DNA of 64,000 nt from Commensalibacter oyaizuii (GTDB taxonomy: Bacteria; Pseudomonadota; Alphaproteobacteria; Acetobacterales; Acetobacteraceae): positions 1,203,501 through 1,267,500 of the forward strand of contig NZ_JASBAO010000001.1 of NCBI RefSeq assembly GCF_029953265.1. The letters are read 5' to 3'. Numbering within the stretch: the stretch's first letter is position 1; every line of letters starts with the position of its first letter. The notes under the pieces were generated by a model that worked only from the letters and a program-made list of their open reading frames with translations, did no database searches and was not told the DNA's origin. Positions 46,257 through 55,860 of the stretch are shown here, in pieces. The position numbers and the translations under genes are program-made.

Positions 46257-47492
46257 TTAATTTACTAACTGCTTAATAAACGTAGCTATCCTTTTACAGG
46301 CTTCTTCCAACACCGCATCATCTGCTGCATATGAAATGCGTAAATAAGGGCTTAACCCAAATGCACTGCCAGGAACGACAGCAACATACTGTTCATCCAA
46401 CAAGCTTTCTGCAAAATCCTGATCGTTTTCAATCTTACGTCCCCCTGCACTGGTTTTCCCTATACATCCTTTAATACCAGGATATACATAAAATGCTCCT
46501 TGTGGCACTGCACAGGTGACACCAGGCATATTTGAAAACGCATCTTGCATCATTTTTCGGCGACGATCATAGGCTTGTTTCATTTCTTCAACTGCTTGTG
46601 TACCATGATGCAACGCAGCAACCGCAGCGGCCTGACTGACACTACAAGCACCAGAAGTCGAATTGCTTTGGATCTTCAGCATTGCTTTGATCAATCGTTT
46701 GGGTCCCCCCGCATATCCAATCCGCCATCCTGGCATCGCATAGGTCTTGGACGCGCCGTTTGCCGTTAATATACGATCCTTTAAATCCGGTGCTAGATGG
46801 GCCAGTGAATAATGTTGCTGACCATCAAAAACTAGATGCTCGTAAATTTCATCGGCAAAAATCCAAACTTTTGGATAATCTCGTAAAACTTCTGCAATTG
46901 CCAACAAACTCTCTTTTGACCATACTGCCCCAGTTGGATTGCTGGGAGAGTTCAAAATAAACCACTTAGTTTTCTCAGACATAACAGCACGTAAATCAGA
47001 GGCTTTTAGAGTGAAATTACTGTCCTCTGAACAAACTACGTATTTAGGCTGCCCCCCCAAAAATCGAACCATAATTGGATAGCTCGTCCAATAAGGTGCT
47101 GGAATAACCACCTCGTCATCCATACCTGCGTCCAATGTGGCCATCAAAGCATTAAACAGGATTTGTTTAACCCCATTAGCAACCATAATTTCGTCTAGAC
47201 CATAGTCCAGATTATTTTCCAGTTGAAATTTTTGCTGCACTGCTTTTTTTAAGGAAACATATCCATCAATGGGGGGATATTTTGTCTGTCCATCCAATGC
47301 GGCTTGATATGCAGCATCAATGGCTACTTTCGGTGTAAAAAAGTCAGGTTGTCCCAAGGCAAGAGAAATTACTTTTTTTCCTTCAGCAGCCAGAACCCGC
47401 GCGCGCATAGACATTGCAATTGTTGCAGGTGCTTCAAAACCTTCCATCTTTAGTGACAGGGCAGGTACACTTGCATCGATATTATTTGTCAT
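46257..47492 (-). CDS. PLP-dependent aspartate-type aminotransferase
   Basis: A fold-type I aminotransferase of 411 residues from the chosen start. Visible are LGQPDFFTPK, the NSPSNPTGAVW loop, DEIYEHLVFDG and the PLP lysine in NGASKTYAMPGWRIGYAGG, ending with an arginine near LRISYA. The start is ATG 47492 (MTNNIDASVP); an upstream in-frame start would overlap the previous gene. It is 17 bp downstream of a paralogue, so the two form a tandem pair and are probably cotranscribed. Aspartate/aromatic amino acid transamination is the family default. Confidence 0.92.
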   Translation of the reverse strand: MTNNIDASVPALSLKMEGFEAPATIAMSMRARVLAAEGKKVISLALGQPDFFTPKVAIDAAYQAALDGQTKYPPIDGYVSLKKAVQQKFQLENNLDYGLDEIMVANGVKQILFNALMATLDAGMDDEVVIPAPYWTSYPIMVRFLGGQPKYVVCSEDSNFTLKASDLRAVMSEKTKWFILNSPSNPTGAVWSKESLLAIAEVLRDYPKVWIFADEIYEHLVFDGQQHYSLAHLAPDLKDRILTANGASKTYAMPGWRIGYAGGPKRLIKAMLKIQSNSTSGACSVSQAAAVAALHHGTQAVEEMKQAYDRRRKMMQDAFSNMPGVTCAVPQGAFYVYPGIKGCIGKTSAGGRKIENDQDFAESLLDEQYVAVVPGSAFGLSPYLRISYAADDAVLEEACKRIATFIKQLVN

Positions 47493-47509
47493 AAAATATT
47501 TACTTTTGA

Positions 47510-48715
47510 TTATTGTAAGTTTGTGCAGAAATGTCTGATACGTGTGCAAGCTTCTTTTAACAACTCTGTACTCGTTGCATAGGAAATTCGAAAATATCCA
47601 TCCGTCATAAAAGCAGCACCGTGCACAGCGGCAACCCCCTCTTCCTCTAATAATGCGGTAACAAATGCTTCATCATTAACAATTTTAATCCCAGCTTTTG
47701 AAGTTTTGTTCAAACAGCCTTTAATTGATGGAAATAAATAAAACGCACCTTCTGGTTTTGCACAACTTAGTCCTGGAATATTATTTAATAGCTCCCACAC
47801 GATATCGCGTCTTTTTTGATAGGTTTTAACCATCTCTGCTACAGATTGTTGTGATCCTGCCAGTGCTTCTATGGTTGCAGCCTGACTGATAGAGCAAGGA
47901 TTAGTTGTTGATTGCCCTTGTAACTTCATCATAGCCTTGATGAATTCAACTGGAGCAGCGGCATACCCAATACGCCATCCTGTCATTGAATATGCTTTGG
48001 AAACCCCATTCATCGTCACTGTACGATCTTTTAATCGTGGTTCGATTTGTACAATTGTTGTTGATTCAAAACCATCATAAACCAGCTTGGCATAAATATC
48101 ATCCGTTAACACCCATATATTAGGATGCTTTAATAATACATCACATAATGCACGCAATTCTTGGGCTGAATAGGCAGCCCCCGTTGGATTACAAGGAGAA
48201 TTTAAAATTAGCCATTTTGTTTTTGGCGTAATAGCAGCCTCTAGCTGATCTGGTTGTAATTTAAACCCAGCTAATTGCTCGCTGCATGGTACGATAACGG
48301 GTGTTCCCCCTGCTAATGTTACAATATCGGGATATGAAACCCAACATGGTGCTGGAATAATAACTTCGTCACCTGGGTTAATGCTGGCCATCATTGCATT
48401 AAAAATAACCTGCTTTCCCCCACTAGAAACAGCAACTTCCTCTGGTTTATAATTTAATCCGTAATCTGTATTCAATCGTTGTGCAATGGCCCTACGAACA
48501 TCTAGGGTTCCACCAACATCCGTATATTTTGTCTGACCTGACTGAATCGCCTTTATTCCCGCAGATTTGATATTGTCTGGGGTATCAAAATCAGGTTCAC
48601 CGGCAGAAAGACTGATTATATCACGTCCTTTTGCCTTCATCTCGCGTGCTTTTGCTGAAATAACCAAAGTTTGACTTGGCTGTATTCTTTTGAGACGGTC
48701 AGATATAATATCCAT
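47510..48715 (-). CDS. PLP-dependent aspartate-type aminotransferase (aspC-like)
   Basis: A 401-residue fold-type I aminotransferase. It has LSAGEPDFDTPDNIK, NSPCNPTGAAY, DDIYAKLVYDG and the PLP lysine in NGVSKAYSMTGWRIGYAAAP; these match the class I aspartate aminotransferases of alphaproteobacteria. Start at MDIISDRLKRIQPSQ (48715); the in-frame upstream extension is hydrophobic and not conserved-looking. Its paralogue follows 17 bp downstream. A 250-bp AT-rich region divides it from the divergent fused gene. Confidence 0.93.
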   Translation of the reverse strand: MDIISDRLKRIQPSQTLVISAKAREMKAKGRDIISLSAGEPDFDTPDNIKSAGIKAIQSGQTKYTDVGGTLDVRRAIAQRLNTDYGLNYKPEEVAVSSGGKQVIFNAMMASINPGDEVIIPAPCWVSYPDIVTLAGGTPVIVPCSEQLAGFKLQPDQLEAAITPKTKWLILNSPCNPTGAAYSAQELRALCDVLLKHPNIWVLTDDIYAKLVYDGFESTTIVQIEPRLKDRTVTMNGVSKAYSMTGWRIGYAAAPVEFIKAMMKLQGQSTTNPCSISQAATIEALAGSQQSVAEMVKTYQKRRDIVWELLNNIPGLSCAKPEGAFYLFPSIKGCLNKTSKAGIKIVNDEAFVTALLEEEGVAAVHGAAFMTDGYFRISYATSTELLKEACTRIRHFCTNLQ

Positions 48716-48784
48716 TATAATAGTTCCAAAATATAAGAATTGACTATGTTCTAAAATAAAATAAAACAAATCAGAGTAAAACAA

Positions 48785-48806
48785 ATTTTTAATAATTATT
48801 AAAAAT
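48785..48806. promoter_or_regulatory. 22-bp AT-only palindrome in a divergent promoter region
   Basis: A perfect palindrome, half-site ATTTTTAATAA, lies between the divergent aminotransferase and fused glycosyltransferase genes. It contains no G or C, so chance is a serious alternative. If functional it would sit at the promoter of one or both genes. Confidence 0.3.
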
Positions 48807-48965
48807 ATCATTTTGGTGATAAAATGCAGAGGCAAAGCTGTGCATATTAATTTCCTCTTACTTTATAAATATTCATTTAAAAATATTAAGGCTTTAACTA
48901 ACTACCATATTCCTTTAACCTGTAAATAAATCGAAATTATCTTTCATTAATACATAGTTGAAATC

Positions 48966-51854
48966 ATGACCGAAATTGCCGTTTTAAAGTTAGTAGTGCG
49001 TTCCTTTGTTAAAAATCATCCAATTGAGTCCCTACCCGCCTATCTTCGTCCTGAGTTTAATCAACTTGAACAGCTTCTAGATACCTTCGTAAAAAATCCC
49101 ACTGATTTAGACACCATAAAAATATTTGTGAAATATAGCCTAGCTGCTAAAAATTTTACACTCGCACAACAGCTCATTCAATTCGGTCTTGCAATTGATC
49201 CTAATGCGTTCGAATTTCATTATTTACAAGCAATACTATCTTTTAAGACAAATAATTTCGATAAACTGCCCACGCACTGCCTGAGATTGCTAGATTTTTC
49301 AAAACATCGACAATTACTGGATTCATTAGAACATCAGCACAAGCAAGAACTAAAGAATCAGCAAAAAGATTCATTTTCAAAATCACTAGATAACTGTTTT
49401 TTCTTTCTGGTCGAAATTACTCTGAATCGCCATCAAATGCCACATCTATCACAAGAGTATTATCTATTTTTATTTCCCTATTTAATCGCAAACTCTACTG
49501 TAAATATACAGTCTAGATATAATCACCTATTTATAACATTCTGCAATTCTTTGGGTCGCAAAAACCATAACCAACTATTAGATTTTTTAGCAGAAGAATT
49601 TGCAATAAATCATGATACACCATGGTATCATATCATGATGGGTAAAGTATTTTGGTTTATTCATGATCGTGAAAAAACAGACTATCATTTTTTAAAAGCA
49701 AGAGAGCTTTCTTTAAAACAACAGATAATGTTTCCGATGAATGAAGGTGGAGTGTATAGTTGGCTTCCAGATACGGTATCCAAAACCTTTGAAACGCAAG
49801 AAGAATGTCCTGATCGTTTTCAAATTTATAAAACATGTCAATGGCATTATGCTGATATTCATGATCATACACCTGAACTTTCCATTATCTTAGGATGCGA
49901 CACAAAATATTTCCGCTTTTTCCCCAAATTTTTACTTTCTTTAATCAAAGCGCATCAAAAAAATAACGCTCGAACAGTAACGGTTATTTCTCTCTTCTTC
50001 GACAATCCATCCACTGCTCAAATAGAATTTCTACAAAACACGCAAAATTATCTGAAACAACATATTCCAACGCTTTATCTTACTTACAACCATGAATTAT
50101 CTATTCATCCAGATGGTGCTTACTTCGCTAGTTTGCGTTTCTTGTTTGCCGAAACTATATTTGAAAAATACCCCGTACCCACCTTCATTTTTGATATTGA
50201 TACTTATCTGCCAGATGATTTTTTTGAGCGTTTTAATTATCTAAAGCAAAATTTTGATCTTGCTTTACGAATATTTAGCATTGCCCCAAACGGAAGCCAA
50301 CATTTTGTTGAGCCGTGGTGTTTAGGTGCAACCGCGATGTACCTTGGCGAACCCCTGATCACCAAAAAGATTTTACATTTTCTAAAACACTATATTAACC
50401 ATGCTTATAACAGTGAAAACCTTACAAATTGGTGCATTGATCAATCGGCTTTATCTCAAGCTTATGAATATTATATTCGTCCAGTTTGGAATAATCTCAA
50501 AATGGCTGACGCTGACCAAGAGTCAATCCTTATTTTTGCACAACATGTTGGCGGTAAAGATGCTTTATATACATACGGGGGCGTTATTGATTTAAATAAT
50601 TTTTTTGATCAAGTTCAACAAGTTTTATCAAACAACTTTAAGGAGACCATGATGGAAACCATCCCAGTATCTGCTAAATCTTCTTTATCCACGACATCCG
50701 ATACACATATCTTTACTCTAACCAGTACAAACAACAATTTAGAAGTAGGAAATTGGAAAGTTGATAATAACCAACTAAACATCACAGATATTCCATTCAC
50801 GATTGAACAAACAATATTGCGTGGGGGAAAGCAAGAAGGCTCAAAGATCATTACTCTTTCCACCCCAAATGGTTTAACCATCACCATCAGCCCCACCCGT
50901 GGAATGAGCATTATTAACGTAACAGGGCAAGATATGCGTTTTGGATGGGACTCCCCTGTAAAAGAAATCGTTAATCCCGTCTTTATCAATCTTGAAAGCC
51001 GTAATGGTGCTGGATGGCTAGAAGGATTTAATGAGATGATGGTCCGTTGTGGATTTGAATGGGCTGGCCATCCAGGAATGGAAAATGGGCAACTTTATAC
51101 GTTACACGGTAAAGCAGGCAATATCCCCGCTTCTGAAGTGATCGTTGAAATTAGCAAGAAAGCACCCTACACAATCAAAATTAAAGGTCTAATAAAAGAA
51201 AGCTCTTTTAAAAAAGCAGATTTACAAATTTGGACTGAACTAAGCTATGTTCCAAATACACACGAATTTACTTTACATGATATGCTAACCAATCACGCTG
51301 ATTATCCACATGATTATCAAATCATGTATCATAGCAATTTTAGCAAGCCCTTACTTGAAAAAGACTCACAATTTATAGCACCCGTAAAAGATATCAGTCC
51401 ATTTAACAATTATGCCAAGCATGGACTAAACGATTGGCAGACCTATTTGGGACCGACCAAAGACTTTGATGAAATGGTTTTCAATATTGTCCCTTATGCC
51501 AAACCCGATGGAACCACTCTCGCCGCAATTGTTAACAAGGACCATACTAAAGGGGCGGCTATTCAGTTTAATACACAGCAATTACCATATCTTACCTTAT
51601 GGAAAAATACAGATACTGAAAAGCAGGGCTATGTTACAGGAATAGAACCTGGAACTAATTATGCTTATCCGCTTTCAATCGAACGTGCGCATCAACGTAT
51701 TCGTCAAGTAATGCCCAACCAAACGGTCCATTTTGAAATTACGTACAAGGCATTAATGAATCAAAATGCTGTAAGTGCAGTAAAAAAAGAAATTAGTGAA
51801 ATTCAAGGCGACCAACAAACAACACTTAACCCCAATCCAATTGCCCATGAATAA
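48966..51854 (+). CDS. Glycosyltransferase-like protein fused to a DUF4432 (aldose-epimerase-like) domain
   Basis: A 962-residue reading frame with two unlike halves. Residues about 1-290 are helical with repeat-like segments (FVKYSLAAKNFTLAQQLIQFGLAIDPNA), resembling TPR repeats. Residues about 300-540 resemble a GT-A glycosyltransferase, with SIILGCDTKYFRFF, the DxD motif FIFDIDTYLPDDF (D410, D412) and CIDQSALSQAY. Residues from about 600 are a DUF4432 domain, related to aldose 1-epimerases (PTRGMSIINVTGQDMRFGWDSP, YTLHGKAGNIPASE). Between them lies AAGGAG followed by ATGATG (50649, codons 562 and 563), a textbook internal ribosome binding site. The DUF4432 part may therefore also be made as a separate protein. 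It neighbours an OprB porin and polyol-use genes. Confidence 0.7.
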   Translation: MTEIAVLKLVVRSFVKNHPIESLPAYLRPEFNQLEQLLDTFVKNPTDLDTIKIFVKYSLAAKNFTLAQQLIQFGLAIDPNAFEFHYLQAILSFKTNNFDKLPTHCLRLLDFSKHRQLLDSLEHQHKQELKNQQKDSFSKSLDNCFFFLVEITLNRHQMPHLSQEYYLFLFPYLIANSTVNIQSRYNHLFITFCNSLGRKNHNQLLDFLAEEFAINHDTPWYHIMMGKVFWFIHDREKTDYHFLKARELSLKQQIMFPMNEGGVYSWLPDTVSKTFETQEECPDRFQIYKTCQWHYADIHDHTPELSIILGCDTKYFRFFPKFLLSLIKAHQKNNARTVTVISLFFDNPSTAQIEFLQNTQNYLKQHIPTLYLTYNHELSIHPDGAYFASLRFLFAETIFEKYPVPTFIFDIDTYLPDDFFERFNYLKQNFDLALRIFSIAPNGSQHFVEPWCLGATAMYLGEPLITKKILHFLKHYINHAYNSENLTNWCIDQSALSQAYEYYIRPVWNNLKMADADQESILIFAQHVGGKDALYTYGGVIDLNNFFDQVQQVLSNNFKETMMETIPVSAKSSLSTTSDTHIFTLTSTNNNLEVGNWKVDNNQLNITDIPFTIEQTILRGGKQEGSKIITLSTPNGLTITISPTRGMSIINVTGQDMRFGWDSPVKEIVNPVFINLESRNGAGWLEGFNEMMVRCGFEWAGHPGMENGQLYTLHGKAGNIPASEVIVEISKKAPYTIKIKGLIKESSFKKADLQIWTELSYVPNTHEFTLHDMLTNHADYPHDYQIMYHSNFSKPLLEKDSQFIAPVKDISPFNNYAKHGLNDWQTYLGPTKDFDEMVFNIVPYAKPDGTTLAAIVNKDHTKGAAIQFNTQQLPYLTLWKNTDTEKQGYVTGIEPGTNYAYPLSIERAHQRIRQVMPNQTVHFEITYKALMNQNAVSAVKKEISEIQGDQQTTLNPNPIAHE
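50640..50654 (+). promoter_or_regulatory. Internal ribosome binding site before the DUF4432 half
   Basis: AAGGAG followed within 3-6 nt by ATGATG, in frame with the longer reading frame. The second ATG has the better spacing. It would start a protein of about 400 residues carrying only the DUF4432 domain. Confidence 0.65.
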
Positions 51855-51857
51855 AAA

Positions 51858-51894
51858 CAATATGGGTATGTACGTATCGTTCATACCCATATTG
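51858..51894. terminator. Bidirectional terminator between convergent genes
   Basis: Perfect 13-bp inverted repeat CAATATGGGTATG / CATACCCATATTG with an 11-nt loop, between the fused gene (plus) and the porin gene (minus). Confidence 0.85.
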
Positions 51895-51895
51895 A

Positions 51896-53287
51896 TTAAA
51901 AAATAGCACTTGTCTTCAATGCAATAACAGCGGCATCAGGGTACACATTCTTTGTCGCTGCGACATGATGGAAATACTGAAAAACTGGGGTAATAGCGAT
52001 GCTACGATATACGGGCAAACTGTAATTTGCTTCTATCATCACTGCATTTGACTGTACTCCTGGCGCACGATTTAAAAAGGGGTATTCTATGATGTTATTA
52101 TTCAATCCCTGTTTTTTTTGCATCTGTTGCGCACGACGTAACCCTTTTGGAACTGTATAGTAAGTCAGCATAACACCAAATTGATCATCTGACCTTTTTT
52201 TCCAAAAACCACGATCGATAAACCCTATATTATATGAATCTTTAATGACTGATGTCGTTGGAGAATCATGTCCCCAATTGGCCAAAATATATAATCCGTG
52301 ATTTTTTTGGGGACCATTGCGGTAAATCATTTGATCTATCATAATCCAAAATTGCGTTCGATGATCCGTTTTACCCGTTCCCGTTACTTGTGATGACCAT
52401 GTTTTAAATCTGCTACTGTCAATTCCACCACCAATACGATAATATCCTGTTAAATGATGTCGACCAAATTGCGGATTATATCCAATCTCAACAGGCACAT
52501 AAGCACCCGTTGTATGTTGGGCGTCCCAGTCCCAACCATTTCTTCCCCCTTGGGGCCAAGGTGCGCTTTCATATGCCCCTGTCTGTGCGTATAGTTTGGA
52601 TGAAAAATTATACAAAATTCGTGTTCCCCAAACAGCGCCAGGCCAACTGGGAAAACCCTGTTGTGCAACTGCCCTTGGATGACCACAGGTTGCCAAAGAA
52701 ATAAAATCACAAGCAAAAGGACTGGCAGCAAATTCATTCCCTGCACTTACTCGCCCTAATTTTATATCTAATTTACGGTTTAATAACTTTTGTTCCGCAT
52801 AAAAAACATACATTCTTATTAATGCTTGATGGGGAATATAAACTTCTTGCGACTGAATGACCGTATCCCCAATGTAATCATAACTTGTGCTTCTGCCCGT
52901 AAAATTCAAAGCAACAGCATGAGTAGAAAACCCTTTTAATCCTATCCATTTTTCCCAATCAATATCCAATGCGAACGTCATTTGATGGGCATAATCAATT
53001 CCCTTCTTACGTCCTCCACTAACAACTGCCGAGGTTTCAGATATCCAGTTAGATCCAAAATGAAAGCCATATTGATTCAGATACTGATTAACTTTACCTA
53101 AGAATAACTCCTGATGAATCCCTGCGCTTGTATCATCTGTGGTTGTTTCGTTATTATTTATTTTTTTTTGAAATGAGGTTGTGCGTCCAAAAGCTTTATC
53201 ACTATTCACCACAATTGCTGTGTTTAAGGCAAAAATACAGCTCCATCCTACAATCAAATAAGGTTTATAATTTAAAATATGCTTCAT
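51896..53287 (-). CDS. OprB-type carbohydrate-selective porin
   Basis: An outer membrane protein of 463 residues with an N-terminal signal (YLIVGWSCIFALNTAIV). The mature part has the OprB-like pattern: KIQLGRV-type segment (here LDIKLGRVSAGNEFAASPFACDF), repeated aromatic beta-strands (HGLYILANWGH, DDQFGVMLTYYTVPKGLR) and a closing strand ITPVFQYFHHVAA...ALKTSAIF ending in Phe as in many porins. It would let sugars or polyols cross the outer membrane. Start chosen at ATG 53287 (MKHILNYK), with GAGG upstream; an in-frame TTG 18 nt further out overlaps that site. The neighbouring polyol operon suggests a shared purpose. Confidence 0.85.
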   Translation of the reverse strand: MKHILNYKPYLIVGWSCIFALNTAIVVNSDKAFGRTTSFQKKINNNETTTDDTSAGIHQELFLGKVNQYLNQYGFHFGSNWISETSAVVSGGRKKGIDYAHQMTFALDIDWEKWIGLKGFSTHAVALNFTGRSTSYDYIGDTVIQSQEVYIPHQALIRMYVFYAEQKLLNRKLDIKLGRVSAGNEFAASPFACDFISLATCGHPRAVAQQGFPSWPGAVWGTRILYNFSSKLYAQTGAYESAPWPQGGRNGWDWDAQHTTGAYVPVEIGYNPQFGRHHLTGYYRIGGGIDSSRFKTWSSQVTGTGKTDHRTQFWIMIDQMIYRNGPQKNHGLYILANWGHDSPTTSVIKDSYNIGFIDRGFWKKRSDDQFGVMLTYYTVPKGLRRAQQMQKKQGLNNNIIEYPFLNRAPGVQSNAVMIEANYSLPVYRSIAITPVFQYFHHVAATKNVYPDAAVIALKTSAIF

Positions 53288-53305
53288 CAAATCGTCCCAC
53301 CTCAA

Positions 53306-53771
53306 TTTTTAAAATAAGCAAATAATTAATGGTAACAATATCGTGATAATTAGCGTATATAAAATTATTATAAAAATAAAGTTAAAATTGAAATAATATT
53401 TTAAAATATAAGTTTTTTAAGAGCCTTTAATACAAACATTTAAATCAAATAAAATTTTTATATTTTGAAAAATTTTTTAGTAATATATCTTTGTTTCTAT
53501 TCACTTCACTGTAACGATTAGATATAATTTTACTTGATTTTTTTGACTGAACATTGATCTGATATTTATACTAAAACGACATGCCATATGATCTCTATTG
53601 TCAAATCATGTATTTAAAATTATTTTTTATTTTTGGCTCTAACAAACCTTTAGATTCTGGAGGTTTAATTAGCTAGTTTCTATAACTTATCTAACTAGCT
53701 ATTAAACGTGAAAAACAACCTTAAAACAGGTTGTCTAATAAGCTTATCTATGTTTTATTTTAATCTAAAAC
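53306..53771. other. AT-rich intergenic region with two inverted repeats
   Basis: This 466-bp stretch has no plausible coding sequence. It must hold the promoter of the porin gene near its left end. At 53671-53700 there is an inverted repeat AGCTAGTT / AACTAGCT and at 53715-53734 another, ACAACCT / AGGTTGT. Both lie just beyond the stop of the 134-residue gene and could end its transcript. Confidence 0.5.
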
Positions 53772-54176
53772 TTATAATAAAAACTCTATTTCCTGGATAA
53801 ACTTTTTTAACTCTTCTTCTGAAGATTGTAAATTTCCTCTAAACTCTAAGTCACTGCCATCGTAATAACAAAATTCAAATTCAATTAGATAACCTAAAGT
53901 ATCTTTATTTTTCATAAAATCCAAAGCCACTACATGGGCGCGATCTCCAAAAAAACAGTTTTCCTTTTTCCTTGCTAATAAATCTTTTAAATCAACATAT
54001 AATTCTTGTAAAAAATGATAATAAATATTTGCCGCTCTGGCTGTAAACACAATATCTGAATTTCTATAATAAAAATTACATTCTATAAAATCACCCGCTC
54101 CCCACCATTTTTTATCAGTTACGAAATTGATAATATCAATCTGAATAAAGGCTCCCTCTCCAGCAATCTCAATCAC
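53772..54176 (-). CDS. Small acidic protein, possible WapI-type immunity protein
   Basis: A 134-residue acidic, soluble protein (MIEIAGEGAFIQIDIINFVTD..., WWGAGDFIECNFYYRN, a C-terminal SSEEELKKFIQEIEFLL helix). The pattern of a short beta domain with a GAGDFIE-like strand resembles WapI-type immunity proteins that protect against contact-dependent toxins, but the match is from memory and tentative. No toxin, Rhs or WapA gene is adjacent. It stands alone between the porin and polyol-permease genes on the same strand. Confidence 0.5.
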   Translation of the reverse strand: MIEIAGEGAFIQIDIINFVTDKKWWGAGDFIECNFYYRNSDIVFTARAANIYYHFLQELYVDLKDLLARKKENCFFGDRAHVVALDFMKNKDTLGYLIEFEFCYYDGSDLEFRGNLQSSEEELKKFIQEIEFLL

Positions 54177-54412
54177 TTGTTATTCTCTTATCATTATTTT
54201 ATATTTTTACCATTGTAGACCGTTGCATGATAATCATTTAGTCAACTTTCTAAATTTTACAGTGCTATTGTAAACAGAATACAACAAACCATAGTACAAA
54301 ATAAAAATACTAGATTTGTCGCAAAATTTGAATTTTTCTTTTTTTTAATGATCTAATAAAATGCTGTTTTATAACTTGAAGAAAAATAAAAAATCTGCGA
54401 CAACATCGTTCC
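54177..54412. terminator. Extended imperfect hairpin after the polyol permease
   Basis: TTGTCGCA at 54316-54323 pairs with TGCGACAA at 54396-54403, and the A/T-rich sequences inside can extend the stem. It lies 10 bp past the permease stop on the minus strand and may end the operon. The rest of the gap to the 134-residue gene holds nothing recognisable. Confidence 0.5.
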
Positions 54413-55696
54413 TTATACAACCGAGGACAGGCTTGTTTCTTTTTTCATAAAATGATGATGATTGATACTAACAAAAGACATCATTATCGCAGCGATAAAA
54501 TATAAGGCAGCATAAATCCAAATTACGCCAACCGCACCAATAGAGTGGATAAATAACCCAACAATACCAGGACCAAAAAAGGTACTTAATCCAGCGGCAA
54601 GTGTTAATACAGACATCGCAGCCCCTTTATTTTCTGGTGCCAACATCGGCATAATTGCGTTGATCGGTGTGTAAGCAGCTAAACAAGCCCCATATGCACA
54701 TGCAGCAACCCATGTGACAAAGTAACCGCCACCCCAAGTGGGAACATAATAAAGCAATAACGTTGTTAAACCACAACCAATACATCCCCCCCATGCGACT
54801 GTATTTCTCCATCCCCATTTATCACCCAATATACCCCAGCAATAATTAGCAATCATGTTGGTAATCCATAAAGAGGCTAACATTTGCAGCCATTGGCCTA
54901 TAGAAAACCCTAAATTTTGTAACACTGTGGGTAAAAATACAGGAAAACCATAACTTGCCAGTGTATTTATTATTCTTACAAAGCCACAAAGGCCCAGCTT
55001 TGGAACTTCAAAAATGATTGTAATCCCTTTAAGTAAATATAAAAGAGAAGATTTTTCTTTACTATTTGTTCTTTTTTTGGATTGAATGGCTGTTTTATCA
55101 ATCCACAAAGCAATAACACCCCCCAAACACACCAAAATCAATGCGCTCCATAACACATAAATCGGAGCCATGAATTTCAGCGTAATACTGGAATACGTCA
55201 CGCCGAGGACACTTAATCCACAAGCATAGCAAGACCAAAAAATTCCGCCTGCTGTTGATAATCTGTTTACGGGTGCTTCGTAGGTAATATAAACCAAAAA
55301 TCCATAAGCAAACAAAGGATAGCTTAATCCCCTTAAAGCGTATGAAGGTAGCATGATCCAAAAGTCATGACTGGGTATGCCAAATGTTAAAAAGAAAAAA
55401 GACCCAACACAAAACATAACAAGCCCTGTGGTCATCACACGTCTTACACCATAAATTTCGGTCAAAACACCAGCAAAAAAGGCCGAGAAAGAAGCACTAA
55501 GCCCATAAATACTAAATAATAAAGCTGAGCGTTCCACACTAAGACCATGGTCAATTAAATAAGGGGACAACCACCCTTGTTCCAGACCTTCACCCGCCAT
55601 AAACACCATCACGCCAATATACCCAAGCATTAACTTTGGCGAAATGAATATTTTTTCTACAAAATTACTCCACATTATGACCTCCTGCTTTGTCAC
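54413..55696 (-). CDS. MFS polyol permease (RbtT/DalT/CsbX type)
   Basis: A 427-residue, twelve-helix major facilitator transporter. The opening LGYIGVMVFMAGEGLEQGWLSPYLIDHGLSVERSALLFSIYG and the PLFAYGFLVYITYEAP region match the polyol permease group that includes RbtT (ribitol) and DalT (D-arabinitol). It probably imports a pentitol or related polyol with protons; the exact substrate is not readable. It is last in the minus-strand operon, 164 bp after the SDR gene with two hairpins in between, so it may have a separate promoter or reduced expression. Confidence 0.88.
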   Translation of the reverse strand: MTKQEVIMWSNFVEKIFISPKLMLGYIGVMVFMAGEGLEQGWLSPYLIDHGLSVERSALLFSIYGLSASFSAFFAGVLTEIYGVRRVMTTGLVMFCVGSFFFLTFGIPSHDFWIMLPSYALRGLSYPLFAYGFLVYITYEAPVNRLSTAGGIFWSCYACGLSVLGVTYSSITLKFMAPIYVLWSALILVCLGGVIALWIDKTAIQSKKRTNSKEKSSLLYLLKGITIIFEVPKLGLCGFVRIINTLASYGFPVFLPTVLQNLGFSIGQWLQMLASLWITNMIANYCWGILGDKWGWRNTVAWGGCIGCGLTTLLLYYVPTWGGGYFVTWVAACAYGACLAAYTPINAIMPMLAPENKGAAMSVLTLAAGLSTFFGPGIVGLFIHSIGAVGVIWIYAALYFIAAIMMSFVSINHHHFMKKETSLSSVV

Positions 55697-55751
55697 AAGA
55701 GAACAAAATATTTTTAGCTGTTTTTTTGGAAAGAAGTAGCAGCTTCCCCTT

Positions 55752-55834
55752 CAAGAATAGTTTTACTGAAAAAAACATTATTCTTGTCCCCTTTAAGGTA
55801 CAGCTGTTTATTATTTAATTTTTAAAAAACAGCT
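55752..55834. terminator. Two hairpins between the SDR and permease genes
   Basis: CAAGAATA (55752-55759) / TATTCTTG (55779-55786) and AGCTGTTT (55802-55809) / AAACAGCT (55827-55834) form two stem-loops with T-rich loops. They lie between the SDR stop and the permease start on the minus strand and may act as attenuating terminators or protect the upstream mRNA. Confidence 0.55.
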
Positions 55835-55860
55835 TTATTAATTTTCAAGTGAATTAAGAT

